Source of the DNA: Ideonella sp.
Lineage (GTDB): Bacteria; Pseudomonadota; Gammaproteobacteria; Burkholderiales; Burkholderiaceae_C
DNA: 64,000 nt
NCBI GenBank assembly: GCA_015075545.1
Contig: JABTUC010000006.1
Coordinates: 59,537 to 123,536, forward strand
Reading direction: 5' to 3'
The notes below the pieces were generated by a model, which saw only the letters and a program-made list of their open reading frames with translations, was not told the origin of the DNA and ran no database searches. Shown here one piece after another: positions 34,999 through 43,384 of this stretch. The position numbers and the translations under genes are program-made. The stretch's first letter is position 1. The number at the start of each line of letters is the position of its first letter.

Positions 34999-35865
34999 AT
35001 GAACCGCAATCTGCAACCGGCCGCAGGCGCATCGCGCCTGGGTCTCAAGTTGATCCTGCCCATGCTGTTGTTCGCCGGCGGCCTGGTCGTGGCGGCCTGG
35101 CAGATGGGCGAGGCGCTGGTGCTGCGCCATGCCATCGGCGAGGGCCGCACGGTGGCCGACATCGCCGACAACATCGGCAAGTGGGCATCGCAGTACGGCG
35201 GCCTGCACGTTCGCACGGTGGGCACCAACGCCAAGATCCCCGGCAACTTCCTGACGCGCTCGGTGTACGCGATGTCGAGCGGCGACAGCCAGGTGCTGCA
35301 GGGCGCGAAGGTCGACGCCGCGACCGCCGAGCGCAGCGCGCTCGAGCGCGTCGAGGCCTACCACTGGAAGAATCCGGCCCTGGTGCAGCGCGAGGTGGCC
35401 GACGTCATCAGTGCCTCGGGCAGCAAGTCGCGCTACCGTTTGACGGCGCGCACGGTGCTCAACAAGAACAACGCACCCGACGCCTTCGAGCGCGAGGCGC
35501 TCGACGCGTTGCAGGCCGCAGCCGACGGCAAGACCGATGCCGCCGGTGTGCAGGAATACTGGCGCGTCAGCGGCAGCCGCCTGCTGTACGCGCGTGCACT
35601 GGTGGCGCAGCCGAGTTGCCTGCGCTGCCACGACAAGCCCGACAACGCGCCGGAGTTCATTCGCACCAACGCCCAGTTCAACGGCGGTGGCGGCTACGGC
35701 TACGTGGCCGGCAAGCCGGCCGCGCTGATCAGCGTGTCGGTGCCGCTGGCCAGCCTGGAGGCCACGGTGGTGCGCAGCCTGCCGCCCGCAGCGTGGGCCG
35801 CACTCGGCCTGGCGGTGCTCGGCGCGCTGTGGATGCTGATGCTGGCGCTGCGCCGCCGTCCGTAG
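34999..35865 (+). CDS. DUF3365 haem-binding sensor-like membrane protein
   Basis: A 288-residue protein with membrane helices near residues 14-35 and at the C-terminal end. The large loop carries the DUF3365 (Tll0287-like) fold. A c-type haem motif CLRCH lies in QPSCLRCHDKPDNAPEF, preceded by QEYWRVSGSRLLYARAL, and a conserved GYGYVAGKPAALISVSVPL strand follows. Such domains often sit in front of histidine kinases or diguanylate cyclases; here it stands alone, so a redox or ligand-binding role in the periplasm is inferred. AGGGAGGG precedes the ATG. A terminator hairpin follows. Confidence 0.87.
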   Translation: MNRNLQPAAGASRLGLKLILPMLLFAGGLVVAAWQMGEALVLRHAIGEGRTVADIADNIGKWASQYGGLHVRTVGTNAKIPGNFLTRSVYAMSSGDSQVLQGAKVDAATAERSALERVEAYHWKNPALVQREVADVISASGSKSRYRLTARTVLNKNNAPDAFEREALDALQAAADGKTDAAGVQEYWRVSGSRLLYARALVAQPSCLRCHDKPDNAPEFIRTNAQFNGGGGYGYVAGKPAALISVSVPLASLEATVVRSLPPAAWAALGLAVLGALWMLMLALRRRP

Positions 35866-35887
35866 CGCGAGGGATCAGCGTGCGCGA

Positions 35888-35914
35888 CGACGCGGCGCCG
35901 ATGGCGCCGCGTCG
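35888..35914 (+). terminator. Rho-independent-type terminator after DUF3365 gene
   Basis: A perfect 12-base-pair stem (CGACGCGGCGCC / GGCGCCGCGTCG) with a GAT loop, 23 bases past the stop, followed by CGCTTT. Confidence 0.7.
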
Positions 35915-35952
35915 CGCTTTGCGAGAGGCCGCCTCAATGCAGCTTCTTCGCC

Positions 35953-36189
35953 TCAATGCAGCTTATTCTTGCGCCGCGCCGCACGCTCGATGGCGTCGCG
36001 CGCCTGGCGCTGCGCATCGGCGCGGCTGACGCGCGAGCGGCGGCGCAGCCGCACGAAGGCATCGCGGGTCCACCACCAGGCGCGTTGCAGCGAACGATCG
36101 ACCCGCGAGCGCGCCGCGCGTGGCAGCATCATGCGCACCAGCACGGCCAGGCACATCAGCAGGACCACCGCGGCGAAGGACTTTTCCAT
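35953..36189 (-). CDS. small hypothetical protein with one membrane helix
   Basis: A 78-residue protein. Residues 6-23 (AAVVLLMCLAVLVRMMLP) form a likely membrane helix; the remainder is strongly basic (RRRSRVSRADAQRQARDAIE and a Lys/Arg-rich end). No family is recognised. It is placed between the terminator of the DUF3365 gene and tRNA-Ser. Confidence 0.6.
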   Translation of the reverse strand: MEKSFAAVVLLMCLAVLVRMMLPRAARSRVDRSLQRAWWWTRDAFVRLRRRSRVSRADAQRQARDAIERAARRKNKLH

Positions 36190-36202
36190 CAGCGACAGGC
36201 GT

Positions 36203-36292
36203 TGGCGGAGACGGTGAGATTCGAACTCACGGACGGCGCAAACCGTCGGCAGTTTTCAAGACTGCTGCCTTAAACCGCTCGGCCACGTCTCC
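36203..36292 (-). tRNA. tRNA-Ser (anticodon UGA)
   Basis: A 90-base class II tRNA on the minus strand. The acceptor stem pairs GGAGACG with CGTCTCC; the T-loop GTTCGAATC, a long variable arm and the anticodon loop CTTGAAA are visible. The anticodon TGA is at 36258-36256. The CCA end is encoded (36205-36203) after discriminator G at 36206. Confidence 0.96.
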
Positions 36293-36405
36293 CTCGTTGG
36301 CGCACGGATGCTACGGCAGTTTTGCCTGCGCTGGCATCGCTCGCGCGATATGAGCTCCGGCGCAGCGTCGGTGCCGTCGCAGCGCCGCCAATATGCGAGT
36401 TGCAC

Positions 36406-37407
36406 TCAGCGCAGCTTGATCCCCAGTTCCGCGTAGCCGTTGCCGGTTTCGAGCACGTAGACACCGCTGCCCGCGAGAAAGCCTTGGCCGCCGCCGTTGG
36501 TGGTGGCCATGCCCTGCCACGGCGAGTTGGCCGCGAAGGTGCCCTTCAACGTACCAGGTGACACCGGCAGGCCGTCGAAGTTGACCAGTTCGATGTCGCT
36601 GCCACTGACGGTGAACACCGCCCAGTGGTGATTGCTGGTGCCGGCGATCCAGACGCCGTCGGTTTGCGCGGAGGTCATCGTCGTCTGCTGCGCGCCGACG
36701 ACGAGGCCGATGCCCAGGCCGCCGGGGCGAATGTCCTTGAGGTCGATCAACAGCACGTTCTGGCCACCCGAGTTGAAGCCGATCGCCGTGCCGACGTCGG
36801 TCGCGCCCTCCTTCACCCGCCACAGGCCGTTGCCTCGCGACTCCAAGGTGCCGTTGCGGCCGTTGGCCGGGCAGCTCCCGGGGCCGGGGTTGGCGCTCGG
36901 GCACGACGACCAGGTGCTGTTGGCTCCGATCACGAAGGTGCCGGTGTCGGTGGCGCACAGCGCGCTCAGACAGCCCCGATGCATGTAGTTATAGGTGGTC
37001 GCCAGCGCGCCGATCGTGCTCACCGGACTGCTCATGCCGACGATCGGCACCGTGACCACGCCGCCGCCGAAGTTCTCGCGCACGGCGCCCAGCAGCAGGC
37101 CGTTGGGCAGGATCACGATGCGCGCATTCGGAATGCCCGACGGCGAGTACGTGCCGTCGCCGTTGCGCACGAGCGTGCCCGAGCCGGTCTTGCCCTGAAG
37201 GCCGAACTGGCTCTCGGTGATGGTGTAGCTATAGGTCAGCGCGAGCGGGTCGACGGTGTAGGTCAACAACTCGCCGGCCATCGCGACCGACGTGTACTGC
37301 ACGGGCGCGCGCGGCGAGTCGCCGCCCCCGCACGAGGCCAGCGCGGTCGCGGCCCCGAGCACGACGGCGACCACTCGGGACCGAATCGATGTCAAGAGCG
37401 TGTGCAT
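36406..37407 (-). CDS. hypothetical lipoprotein
   Basis: A 333-residue protein not recognised as a known family. The signal peptide ends in a lipobox (TALASCGGG, Cys26), so it should be lipid-anchored. The rest is beta-rich with many Gly, Ser and Thr residues and several cysteines (RGCLSALCATD, WSSCPSANPGPGSCP) that could form disulphides. The composition looks less GC-extreme and more Asn/Thr-rich than neighbouring genes, and it sits beside a tRNA gene; foreign origin is possible but not shown. Confidence 0.7.
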   Translation of the reverse strand: MHTLLTSIRSRVVAVVLGAATALASCGGGDSPRAPVQYTSVAMAGELLTYTVDPLALTYSYTITESQFGLQGKTGSGTLVRNGDGTYSPSGIPNARIVILPNGLLLGAVRENFGGGVVTVPIVGMSSPVSTIGALATTYNYMHRGCLSALCATDTGTFVIGANSTWSSCPSANPGPGSCPANGRNGTLESRGNGLWRVKEGATDVGTAIGFNSGGQNVLLIDLKDIRPGGLGIGLVVGAQQTTMTSAQTDGVWIAGTSNHHWAVFTVSGSDIELVNFDGLPVSPGTLKGTFAANSPWQGMATTNGGGQGFLAGSGVYVLETGNGYAELGIKLR

Positions 37408-37550
37408 ACGAATTTCCTCCAGCCGCAGTGGCGCGCAGCGTAGCAGCGCGGCGATTCGCGCGGTGAGGATTCAACGCATGCGGTGCCTACGGGGCGACAG
37501 TGTTTTCACGCGGAGCCGCCCGATACATCCCCTCACGCTCGTGCAGGGTC

Positions 37551-38450
37551 TCAACGCAACGTGTCGCGCACCGCATCGAGCTTCTCGCACAGTTCGCGTG
37601 CGCCGAGCACCACGCGGTCGGACTGGCGGTGCAGCAGGTCGGGGTCCACCTGCAGCAGGTGGCCTTGCCGCACCGCGCGCAGCGCGCTCAACCGGTGCCA
37701 GCGCGCCAGCGGCGAGGGGCCGTACGAGTCGCTCCAGCCGGCGACGATCGCGTCGGGGTCGGCCAGCAGCACGGCCTCCTCGGTCACCGTCGGCGTCAGC
37801 AGCTTCTGGCCGGCGAACACGTTGTGTGCGCCGCACAGCCCGAGCACCTGACTGATCAGATGCTCGCCGTTGATGGTGATCAGCGGCTGGCTCCAGATCT
37901 GATAGAAGACCTGCAGCGGCCGGCGGCCGGCGTAGCGCGCGCGCAGCGCGGCCACCGCATCCTCGAACTGCTGCGCGCGCTGCCCGGCGACGGCTTGCGT
38001 GCCCGCGAGCACACCGAGGTCGCGCAGCGTGCGCGCGATGTCGGCCAGCGTGCGCGCCTCGCTGGCATAGGTGGGCAGGCGCAGCGTCGCCAGCCGCTGC
38101 AGTTGCTGCGGCGAGTTGCCGTGGCGCCAGACGAGCACCAGGTCGGGTTGCAGCGCAGCGATGCGCTCGAGGTCGAGCAGCGCGCTGTCGCCCACCCGCG
38201 GCAGGCGCTTGGCCGCATCCGGGAAATCGGCGTACTCGACGGTGCCCACCACGCGGTCGCCGGCGCCGACCGCGAACATCAGCTCGGTCAGGTGCGGCGC
38301 CAGGCTGACCACGCGCCGTGCTGGCGCCGCCAGGCGCACCGTGTGGCCCTCGACGTCGGTCGCCTGCACCGGCTGCGCTGCGCACGCCGCGCTGGCGAGC
38401 GCCAGCGCACAGGCCGCGGCGGCCAGCCTCAATCGGCGACGAAGAGCCAT
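37551..38450 (-). CDS. btuF: vitamin B12 ABC transporter, periplasmic binding protein
   Basis: A 299-residue class III binding protein. A signal peptide (AAACALALASAACA) precedes two Rossmann-like lobes. VVSLAPHLTELMFAVGAG and VVGTVEYADFPDAAKRLP near the start are typical of BtuF and its cobinamide-binding relatives. ATG 38450 overlaps the end of the ATPase gene by 22 bases. It is the last of four genes downstream of the cobalamin riboswitch, so corrinoid is the likely ligand. Confidence 0.9.
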   Translation of the reverse strand: MALRRRLRLAAAACALALASAACAAQPVQATDVEGHTVRLAAPARRVVSLAPHLTELMFAVGAGDRVVGTVEYADFPDAAKRLPRVGDSALLDLERIAALQPDLVLVWRHGNSPQQLQRLATLRLPTYASEARTLADIARTLRDLGVLAGTQAVAGQRAQQFEDAVAALRARYAGRRPLQVFYQIWSQPLITINGEHLISQVLGLCGAHNVFAGQKLLTPTVTEEAVLLADPDAIVAGWSDSYGPSPLARWHRLSALRAVRQGHLLQVDPDLLHRQSDRVVLGARELCEKLDAVRDTLR

Positions 38451-39202
38451 CGCGAGTCCACCCGCTGCCGGCGCAAGGGATGCCGGAACACCGCGCTCAG
38501 CGCCTGCTCGGTCATCACCTCGTCGAGCGGGCCGGCGGCCGGCGCAGCGCCGCCGAGCAGCAGCGCGTGGCTGGCGAAGCGCGCCGCGAGGTTGAGATCG
38601 TGCAGCGCGATCACCGCGGCGCGCTCGCCGCTGCGCACCAGCGCGTGCAGGTGTTCGAGCACGCCGATCTGGTGCTTCAGGTCGAGGTGCGCCGTCGGCT
38701 CGTCGAGCAGCAGCAGCGGCACCTGCTGCGCCAGCAGCGCGGCGATCGCCACCCGCTGGCGCTCGCCGCCCGACAGCGTGGTCACGTCGCGCGCGGCCAG
38801 CGTCGCGGCGTCGACCGCCGCCAGCGCGTCGTGCGCGATGCGGCGGTCGTCGGCGTCGTCGTCGAATGCCCAGCGCTCGTGGTGCGGATGGCGGCCGAGC
38901 AGCACGACGTCGAGCGCGCTGGCCGAGAAGCTGTCGTGCACCGTCTGCGTCAGCAGGCCGCGCCAGCGCGCCAGGCGCTCGGGCGGTGTGTGCGCAACGT
39001 CGTGCGCCATCAGGCGCACGCTGCCGGCGGCCGGCGCGAGCACGCCGGCCAGCGTGTGCAGCAGCGTCGTCTTGCCGCTGCCGTTGGGGCCGAGCACGCA
39101 CCACAGGTCGCCACCGCGCACCGCCAGCGACAGCCCGCGCGCCAGCTCGCGCGTGCCGGCGCGCAGCGTGAGCGCGCGGGTCTCGAGCAGCGCGCCGTTC
39201 AC
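38429..39202 (-). CDS. btuD: vitamin B12 ABC transporter, ATPase
   Basis: A 257-residue ABC ATPase. It has Walker A GPNGSGKTT, signature LSGGERQRV, Walker B LLLLDEPTAHLD and the H-loop ALHDLN. The start is GTG 39202, overlapping the permease stop as GTGA; upstream in-frame codons would lie inside the permease. The FecE/BtuD/HmuV subgroup fits the downstream gene order. It energises corrinoid import through BtuC. Confidence 0.93.
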   Translation of the reverse strand: MNGALLETRALTLRAGTRELARGLSLAVRGGDLWCVLGPNGSGKTTLLHTLAGVLAPAAGSVRLMAHDVAHTPPERLARWRGLLTQTVHDSFSASALDVVLLGRHPHHERWAFDDDADDRRIAHDALAAVDAATLAARDVTTLSGGERQRVAIAALLAQQVPLLLLDEPTAHLDLKHQIGVLEHLHALVRSGERAAVIALHDLNLAARFASHALLLGGAAPAAGPLDEVMTEQALSAVFRHPLRRQRVDSRWLFVAD

Positions 39203-40194
39203 CGCCTGCTCCCGAGCAGCAGCGCCAGGAAGGTCGGCACGCCGAGCAGCGCGGTCAGCAGCCCCACCGGCAACTGCTGCGGCGCGATCACCGTGCGCGC
39301 GGCGGTGTCGGCCAGCAGCAGCAGCGTGCCACCGGCCAGCGCGCACGCCGGCAGCAGCACGCGCTGGTCGTTGCCGATCGCCAGCCGCAGCGCGTGCGGC
39401 ACCACCAGGCCGACGAAGCCGACCGCGCCGCTGCTGGTCATCGCCACCGCGGTGGCCAGCGACGCCAGCACGAACAGCGCACGGCGCAGCGCGACCACGT
39501 GCACACCGAGCGCCAGCGCGATCACCGGGCCGCGCAGCATCACGTTGAGCGAACGCGCGAGCGGCCAGGCGGCGAGCACCAACCCCAGCAGCACCACCAG
39601 CGTCAGCGCGCCGCCGCTGCCCGCGCTCAGGTCGCCGGCGAGCCAGAACAGCATGCCGCGGATGCGCGCCTCGGGCGACAGCGTGAGCAGCAGCGTCACC
39701 AGCGCCGTCCACAGCGCGGCGAGCATCACGCCGGCCAGCAGCAGCCGCGGCGCGCCGACCCCGGGGTCGGCAACGGCCGCGGCGGCGAACTCGCGCCGCG
39801 CCAGTGCGAACACCAGGGCGGTCGACGCCAGAGCACCGGCGAACGCGGCGCCCTGCGTGAAGGCCGCGCCGAGCCCGAGCAGCATCGCCGCCAGCGCACC
39901 GACCGCGGCGCCGCCGGAGGCACCCATCACGTACGGGTCGGCCAGCGGGTTGCGCAGCAGCACCTGCATCAGCGCGCCGGCCAGCGCCAGCAGGCCGCCG
40001 GTGCCGAACGCCGCCAGCGCGCGCGGCAGGCGCAGCAGGTGCACGATCTGCGCGTCGACGCCGCCGTCGGGCCACAACAGCGCGCGCAGCAGCGCGAGCG
40101 GCGCGATCGCCTGGCTGCCGAGCGCGAGCGCCACCGCCATCGCTGCCGCGGCGAGCGCGGCGAGCACGAGCCAGATGCGGATGGCGCGGCTCAT
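39199..40194 (-). CDS. btuC: vitamin B12 ABC transporter, permease (FecCD/BtuC family)
   Basis: A 331-residue inner-membrane permease with about ten helices. LRLPRALAAFGTGGLLALAG, LRNPLADPYVMGASGGAAVG and GFVGLVVPHALRLAIGNDQR are hallmark FecCD/BtuC stretches; the last is the coupling region that touches the ATPase. It ends with a GTGA overlap into btuD and starts 22 bases after btuB. Its partner set is complete, giving a full outer- and inner-membrane B12 route. Confidence 0.94.
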   Translation of the reverse strand: MSRAIRIWLVLAALAAAAMAVALALGSQAIAPLALLRALLWPDGGVDAQIVHLLRLPRALAAFGTGGLLALAGALMQVLLRNPLADPYVMGASGGAAVGALAAMLLGLGAAFTQGAAFAGALASTALVFALARREFAAAAVADPGVGAPRLLLAGVMLAALWTALVTLLLTLSPEARIRGMLFWLAGDLSAGSGGALTLVVLLGLVLAAWPLARSLNVMLRGPVIALALGVHVVALRRALFVLASLATAVAMTSSGAVGFVGLVVPHALRLAIGNDQRVLLPACALAGGTLLLLADTAARTVIAPQQLPVGLLTALLGVPTFLALLLGSRR

Positions 40195-40216
40195 CGGGTG
40201 GCGCCTTTGCTGGGGC

Positions 40217-42049
40217 TCAGCGCCAGAGCGCGTCGACGCTCAGCACCACCTGGCGCGGCGCGGTGTTGTAGCCCTGCGCCAGCTCGTAGCGTTTGTCGGT
40301 GGCGTTGGTCACGCGCGCGCCGAGCGTGATCTCGCGCGTCGCCGCCCAGTTGGCGTACAGCGACAGCAGTGCGTAGCCGCCCATGCGCGAGCCCGGCGTG
40401 TTGGCAGTGCTGTCGTAGCGCGCGCCGCTGGCGACGAGGTCGCCGCCGACTCGCCAGGCGCCGCGGTCGAAGGCGACGCCGGCGCGGCCGTGGTCGCGCG
40501 CGCGGCGCACCAGCAGCAGCCCGGTGGCGGCGTCGTGCGGGCTCTGGTGCGTCCACTGCACGTCGGCGCTCCAGGCGCCCCACGTCTGCTGCAGCCCGAG
40601 CGTCGTGCCGCGGATGCGCGCGCGGTTGACGTTGATCACCGTGCTGAAGGTCGGGTCCACCGCGATCAGGTCGTCGATGCGGTTGTCGAACGCGGTCAGG
40701 CTTGCGGTCGTGCCGTCGCGGCGCCAGCGCAGCGCGGCGTCGAGCCCGCGCGAGCGCTCGGGGCGCAGGTTGGGGTTGCCCGAGAAGCCGACGGTGAGCG
40801 GGTAGTACAGGTCGTTGAACGACGGGGCACGAAACGCATTGCCCGCCGCCGCGCTGAGCCGCCATTCGGGGGCGAACGACCAACCCGCGCCGACGCGGCC
40901 GGTGGTGTGGCTGCCGAACTGCGAGTTGCGGTCGCTGCGCAGCGAGCCCTCGAGCTGCACCGCGTCAAGGCTGCGCTGCGCGGCGGCGAACAGCGACGAG
41001 ATGGTGCGCTCGGTGCGGGTGTAGGCGGTGCCGCTGGCCACCCGCTCGCGGCGCCACTCGGCGCCCAGGCTGAGCGTGGTGGCGCCGAAGGCGAGATCGT
41101 TCTGCCATAGCGCCTGATCCTGATCGGTGTCGAAGCGGCCCGGAAACGCGCCGCTGACGCTCGAGTGATCGCTGCCGCGCGCCAGCCGCAGCGTGCTCAG
41201 CCAGTGGCGCGCGATGCGGTCTTCGCTGCGCAGCGCCAGTGTCGACAGGCGGGTGCGGTTGACGTCGTCGCTGCCGGGGCCGGCGTCGAAATGGGTGACG
41301 CCGCGATCGAACGTGCCGCGCAGGCTCAGCTCGTGGCCTTCGGCCCAGCGCCAGCGCAAGCTGCCGCTGGCGTTGTGGTTGCGGTACGGGTCGCGGTCGG
41401 GGTTGTACGAGAACAGGTTCGCCGCGTTGGTGGCCGAGAACGCATCGACCTCCATCGCGCCGGCGTCGAGCGACCACGACCAGGCGCCTGCGCTGCGGCC
41501 GATGCCCGCGCGCAGCGCGCCGCGGTGCTCGCTTCCAGCCGACGCGCCGGCGCTGATGCCCTCGGGCGTCCTGGTGAAGATCTGGATCACGCCGCCGATC
41601 GCGTCGGCGCCGTAGAGGCTGCTGGCCGGGCCGCGCAGCACCTCGATGTGGTCGATCTGCGCCAGCGCGATGTGCTCGAGTGCGTTGCTGCCGGTGGTGG
41701 CCGAGTTCAGCCGCACGCCGTCGACCAGCACGATCACATGGCCGGGGTTGGTGCCGCGCAGGAACACGCCGCTGGGTTGTCCGGGGCCGCCGGTGACGCT
41801 GATCTCGGCACCGGCGTGGCGCTGCAGCAGTTCGGCCAGGCCGATCGGCCCGGCGCGCTCGATCTGCTCGGCGTCGATCACCACCACGTCGGCCAGTGCG
41901 GCATCGGCGGCCTGCGGCACGCGGTTGGCGGTGACCACCACCTGCGCCACCGCGAAGTCGGCGCTGCGCGCCGGCGGCGCGAAAACGAAAGAAGAAACGA
42001 GCACGGCAACGCCGGCCACGGCGGCGCGGCGCAAAGGCAATGGATGCAT
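40217..42049 (-). CDS. btuB: TonB-dependent vitamin B12 receptor
   Basis: A 610-residue outer-membrane receptor. After a signal peptide (FVFAPPARSA) comes the plug domain with VVVTANRVPQAA, GPIGLAELLQRHAGAEISV and LRGTNPGHVIVLVDGVRLNS, followed by a beta-barrel ending in an aromatic residue (VLSVDALWR). ATG 42049 is chosen because it gives a proper signal peptide; the frame upstream runs through the riboswitch. The size and plug motifs match BtuB of E. coli (614 residues). Expression should be lowered by cobalamin through the riboswitch just upstream. Confidence 0.95.
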   Translation of the reverse strand: MHPLPLRRAAVAGVAVLVSSFVFAPPARSADFAVAQVVVTANRVPQAADAALADVVVIDAEQIERAGPIGLAELLQRHAGAEISVTGGPGQPSGVFLRGTNPGHVIVLVDGVRLNSATTGSNALEHIALAQIDHIEVLRGPASSLYGADAIGGVIQIFTRTPEGISAGASAGSEHRGALRAGIGRSAGAWSWSLDAGAMEVDAFSATNAANLFSYNPDRDPYRNHNASGSLRWRWAEGHELSLRGTFDRGVTHFDAGPGSDDVNRTRLSTLALRSEDRIARHWLSTLRLARGSDHSSVSGAFPGRFDTDQDQALWQNDLAFGATTLSLGAEWRRERVASGTAYTRTERTISSLFAAAQRSLDAVQLEGSLRSDRNSQFGSHTTGRVGAGWSFAPEWRLSAAAGNAFRAPSFNDLYYPLTVGFSGNPNLRPERSRGLDAALRWRRDGTTASLTAFDNRIDDLIAVDPTFSTVINVNRARIRGTTLGLQQTWGAWSADVQWTHQSPHDAATGLLLVRRARDHGRAGVAFDRGAWRVGGDLVASGARYDSTANTPGSRMGGYALLSLYANWAATREITLGARVTNATDKRYELAQGYNTAPRQVVLSVDALWR

Positions 42050-42129
42050 GAATGCGACTCCCGCAGCCAGCGTCCCCGCAGGCTGCATCGACAGGAAATC
42101 GCCACGCCCTAAGGCGAGGCGGCCATCGC

Positions 42130-42380
42130 AACAGGCCGGTATCCGGGCTCGTGAGCCGGCGCATCGAAGCAGCGCCCGTCGGTGGCCGCCTTCCCACGAG
42201 CCGCGAGGCCCGCAGTGGCGTTCGGCCACCTCCGAGGATGTGTGCGAGACATCCCAACCCACCAACCGGTGCGGGGGCAGCGCAGGCTTTGCGCGCTCGG
42301 CCGACTGCGCCGGCGCGCGCACCTGCTTCCCGTTGAACCCCGGGCCGCCGAACGGCGAACCAGGGCACCTGGTGCGGCGG
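42130..42380 (-). promoter_or_regulatory. cobalamin riboswitch upstream of btuB
   Basis: On the minus strand this leader contains GGTGCC near its 5' end, GGGAAGCAGGTG, a GCTGCCCCCGCACCGGT segment, the B12 box GCCACTG (42219-42213) and the closing GCCCGGATACCGGCCTG. These occur in the order of the conserved adenosylcobalamin riboswitch. It ends about 80 bases before the btuB ATG. Boundaries are approximate. It fills most of the 373-base gap between btuB and apaH. Confidence 0.93.
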
Positions 42381-42422
42381 CGATCTTAGCGCGCGAGGCG
42401 AACCGGCCTCTGTGCGGCGCCT

Positions 42423-43235
42423 TTAGCGCGGCGCGCAGCGCACCTGGAACAACTCGTGGCGCCCGCCGTCGATGCGCGCCGCGGTGAGATGGCCGCCCCA
42501 GACGCAGCCGGTGTCGAGCGCCAGCAGATCGGGCCGGTCGACCAGGCCCAGCGTCGACCAGTGGCCGAACGCGATCGGCGTGCCCGCGGTGCGGCGCGAC
42601 GCGATGTCGAACCACGGCGCATAACCCGGCGGGGCCGCGGCAGCGCCGTCCTTGACGCTGAACTCCATCGTGCCGTCTGCGCTGCAGAAGCGCAGCCGCG
42701 TCAGCGCGTTGACGATCACGCGCAGGCGGTCGTCGCCGCGCAGCGCGTCGTCCCAGCGCGCGGGCAGGTCGCCGTACATGCGCGGCACGAACGCGGCGAA
42801 CGCGTCGTCGTCGCGCAGCATCGACTGCGCCTCGCCGGCCAGCGCGATCGTCTGCGCCGCGTCCCATTGCGGCAGCACGCCGGCGTGCACCAGCAGCCAG
42901 CCGTGCGCGCGGTCGGCCAGCAGGCCGTGGCGCAGCCAGCGCAGCCAGGCCTCGCGCTCGGGGCTGGCGAGCACGGCCTGCAGCGTGTCGCCGCGGTGCG
43001 CGCGGCGCACGCCGGCAGCCACCACGAGCAGATGCAGATCGTGGTTGCCGAGCAGACAGGTCGCAGCGTCGCCGAGCGCATGCAGGCGCTGCAGCACGCC
43101 GAGGCTGTCGGGGCCGCGGTTGACGAGGTCGCCCAGCATGTGCAGCCGGTCGCGCGACGGCGAGAAGCCGATCTCGGCGAGCAGGCGGTCGAGCGCCTCG
43201 CGGCAGCCCTGCACGTCGCCGATCAGGTAGTGCAT
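42423..43235 (-). CDS. apaH: symmetrical bis(5'-nucleosyl)-tetraphosphatase
   Basis: A 270-residue metallophosphoesterase that splits Ap4A into two ADP. The metal-binding motifs are all present: GDVQGC at residues 6-11, GDLVNRGPDS and GNHDLHLL, with HAGVLPQWD and FGHWSTLG further on. Length is close to E. coli ApaH (280). It is transcribed alone and divergently from the CorC-type gene. Confidence 0.95.
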   Translation of the reverse strand: MHYLIGDVQGCREALDRLLAEIGFSPSRDRLHMLGDLVNRGPDSLGVLQRLHALGDAATCLLGNHDLHLLVVAAGVRRAHRGDTLQAVLASPEREAWLRWLRHGLLADRAHGWLLVHAGVLPQWDAAQTIALAGEAQSMLRDDDAFAAFVPRMYGDLPARWDDALRGDDRLRVIVNALTRLRFCSADGTMEFSVKDGAAAAPPGYAPWFDIASRRTAGTPIAFGHWSTLGLVDRPDLLALDTGCVWGGHLTAARIDGGRHELFQVRCAPR

Positions 43236-43239
43236 CAGC

Positions 43240-43311
43240 GCCCGCCCGGCCGCCCGAAGGGCGCTGAGGGCCCTCGTGGGGGGCAGCGAACGCAGTGGCC
43301 GTGGGGGTCCA
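43240..43311. repeat. Burkholderiales-type dispersed intergenic repeat
   Basis: The stretch between divergent apaH and the CorC-type gene includes CCGAAGGGCGCTGAGGGCCC and GTGGGGGGCAGCGAACGCAG followed by TGGCCGTGGGGGTCC. I recognise this as a dispersed element often found between genes in Comamonadaceae and Rubrivivax relatives. This rests on memory; only one copy is seen in this window. Confidence 0.5.
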
Positions 43312-43384
43312 AGAGGCCGATTCTGCTACGCTGAACGCCCCCTGGCTGCGACCGGGCGCGCTGCCCCCACAGGCGCGCCGATCG

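Noticed and set aside
37551-39104. A 517-codon frame suggesting a BtuD-BtuF fusion
   Set aside because: Before 38450 the frame is out of register with btuD and lacks ABC motifs; btuF has its own ATG and signal peptide.
43295-43384. Upstream GTG start for the CorC/HlyC-type protein
   Set aside because: The 30 added residues come from the dispersed intergenic repeat and precede a typical first membrane helix that starts at the ATG 43385.
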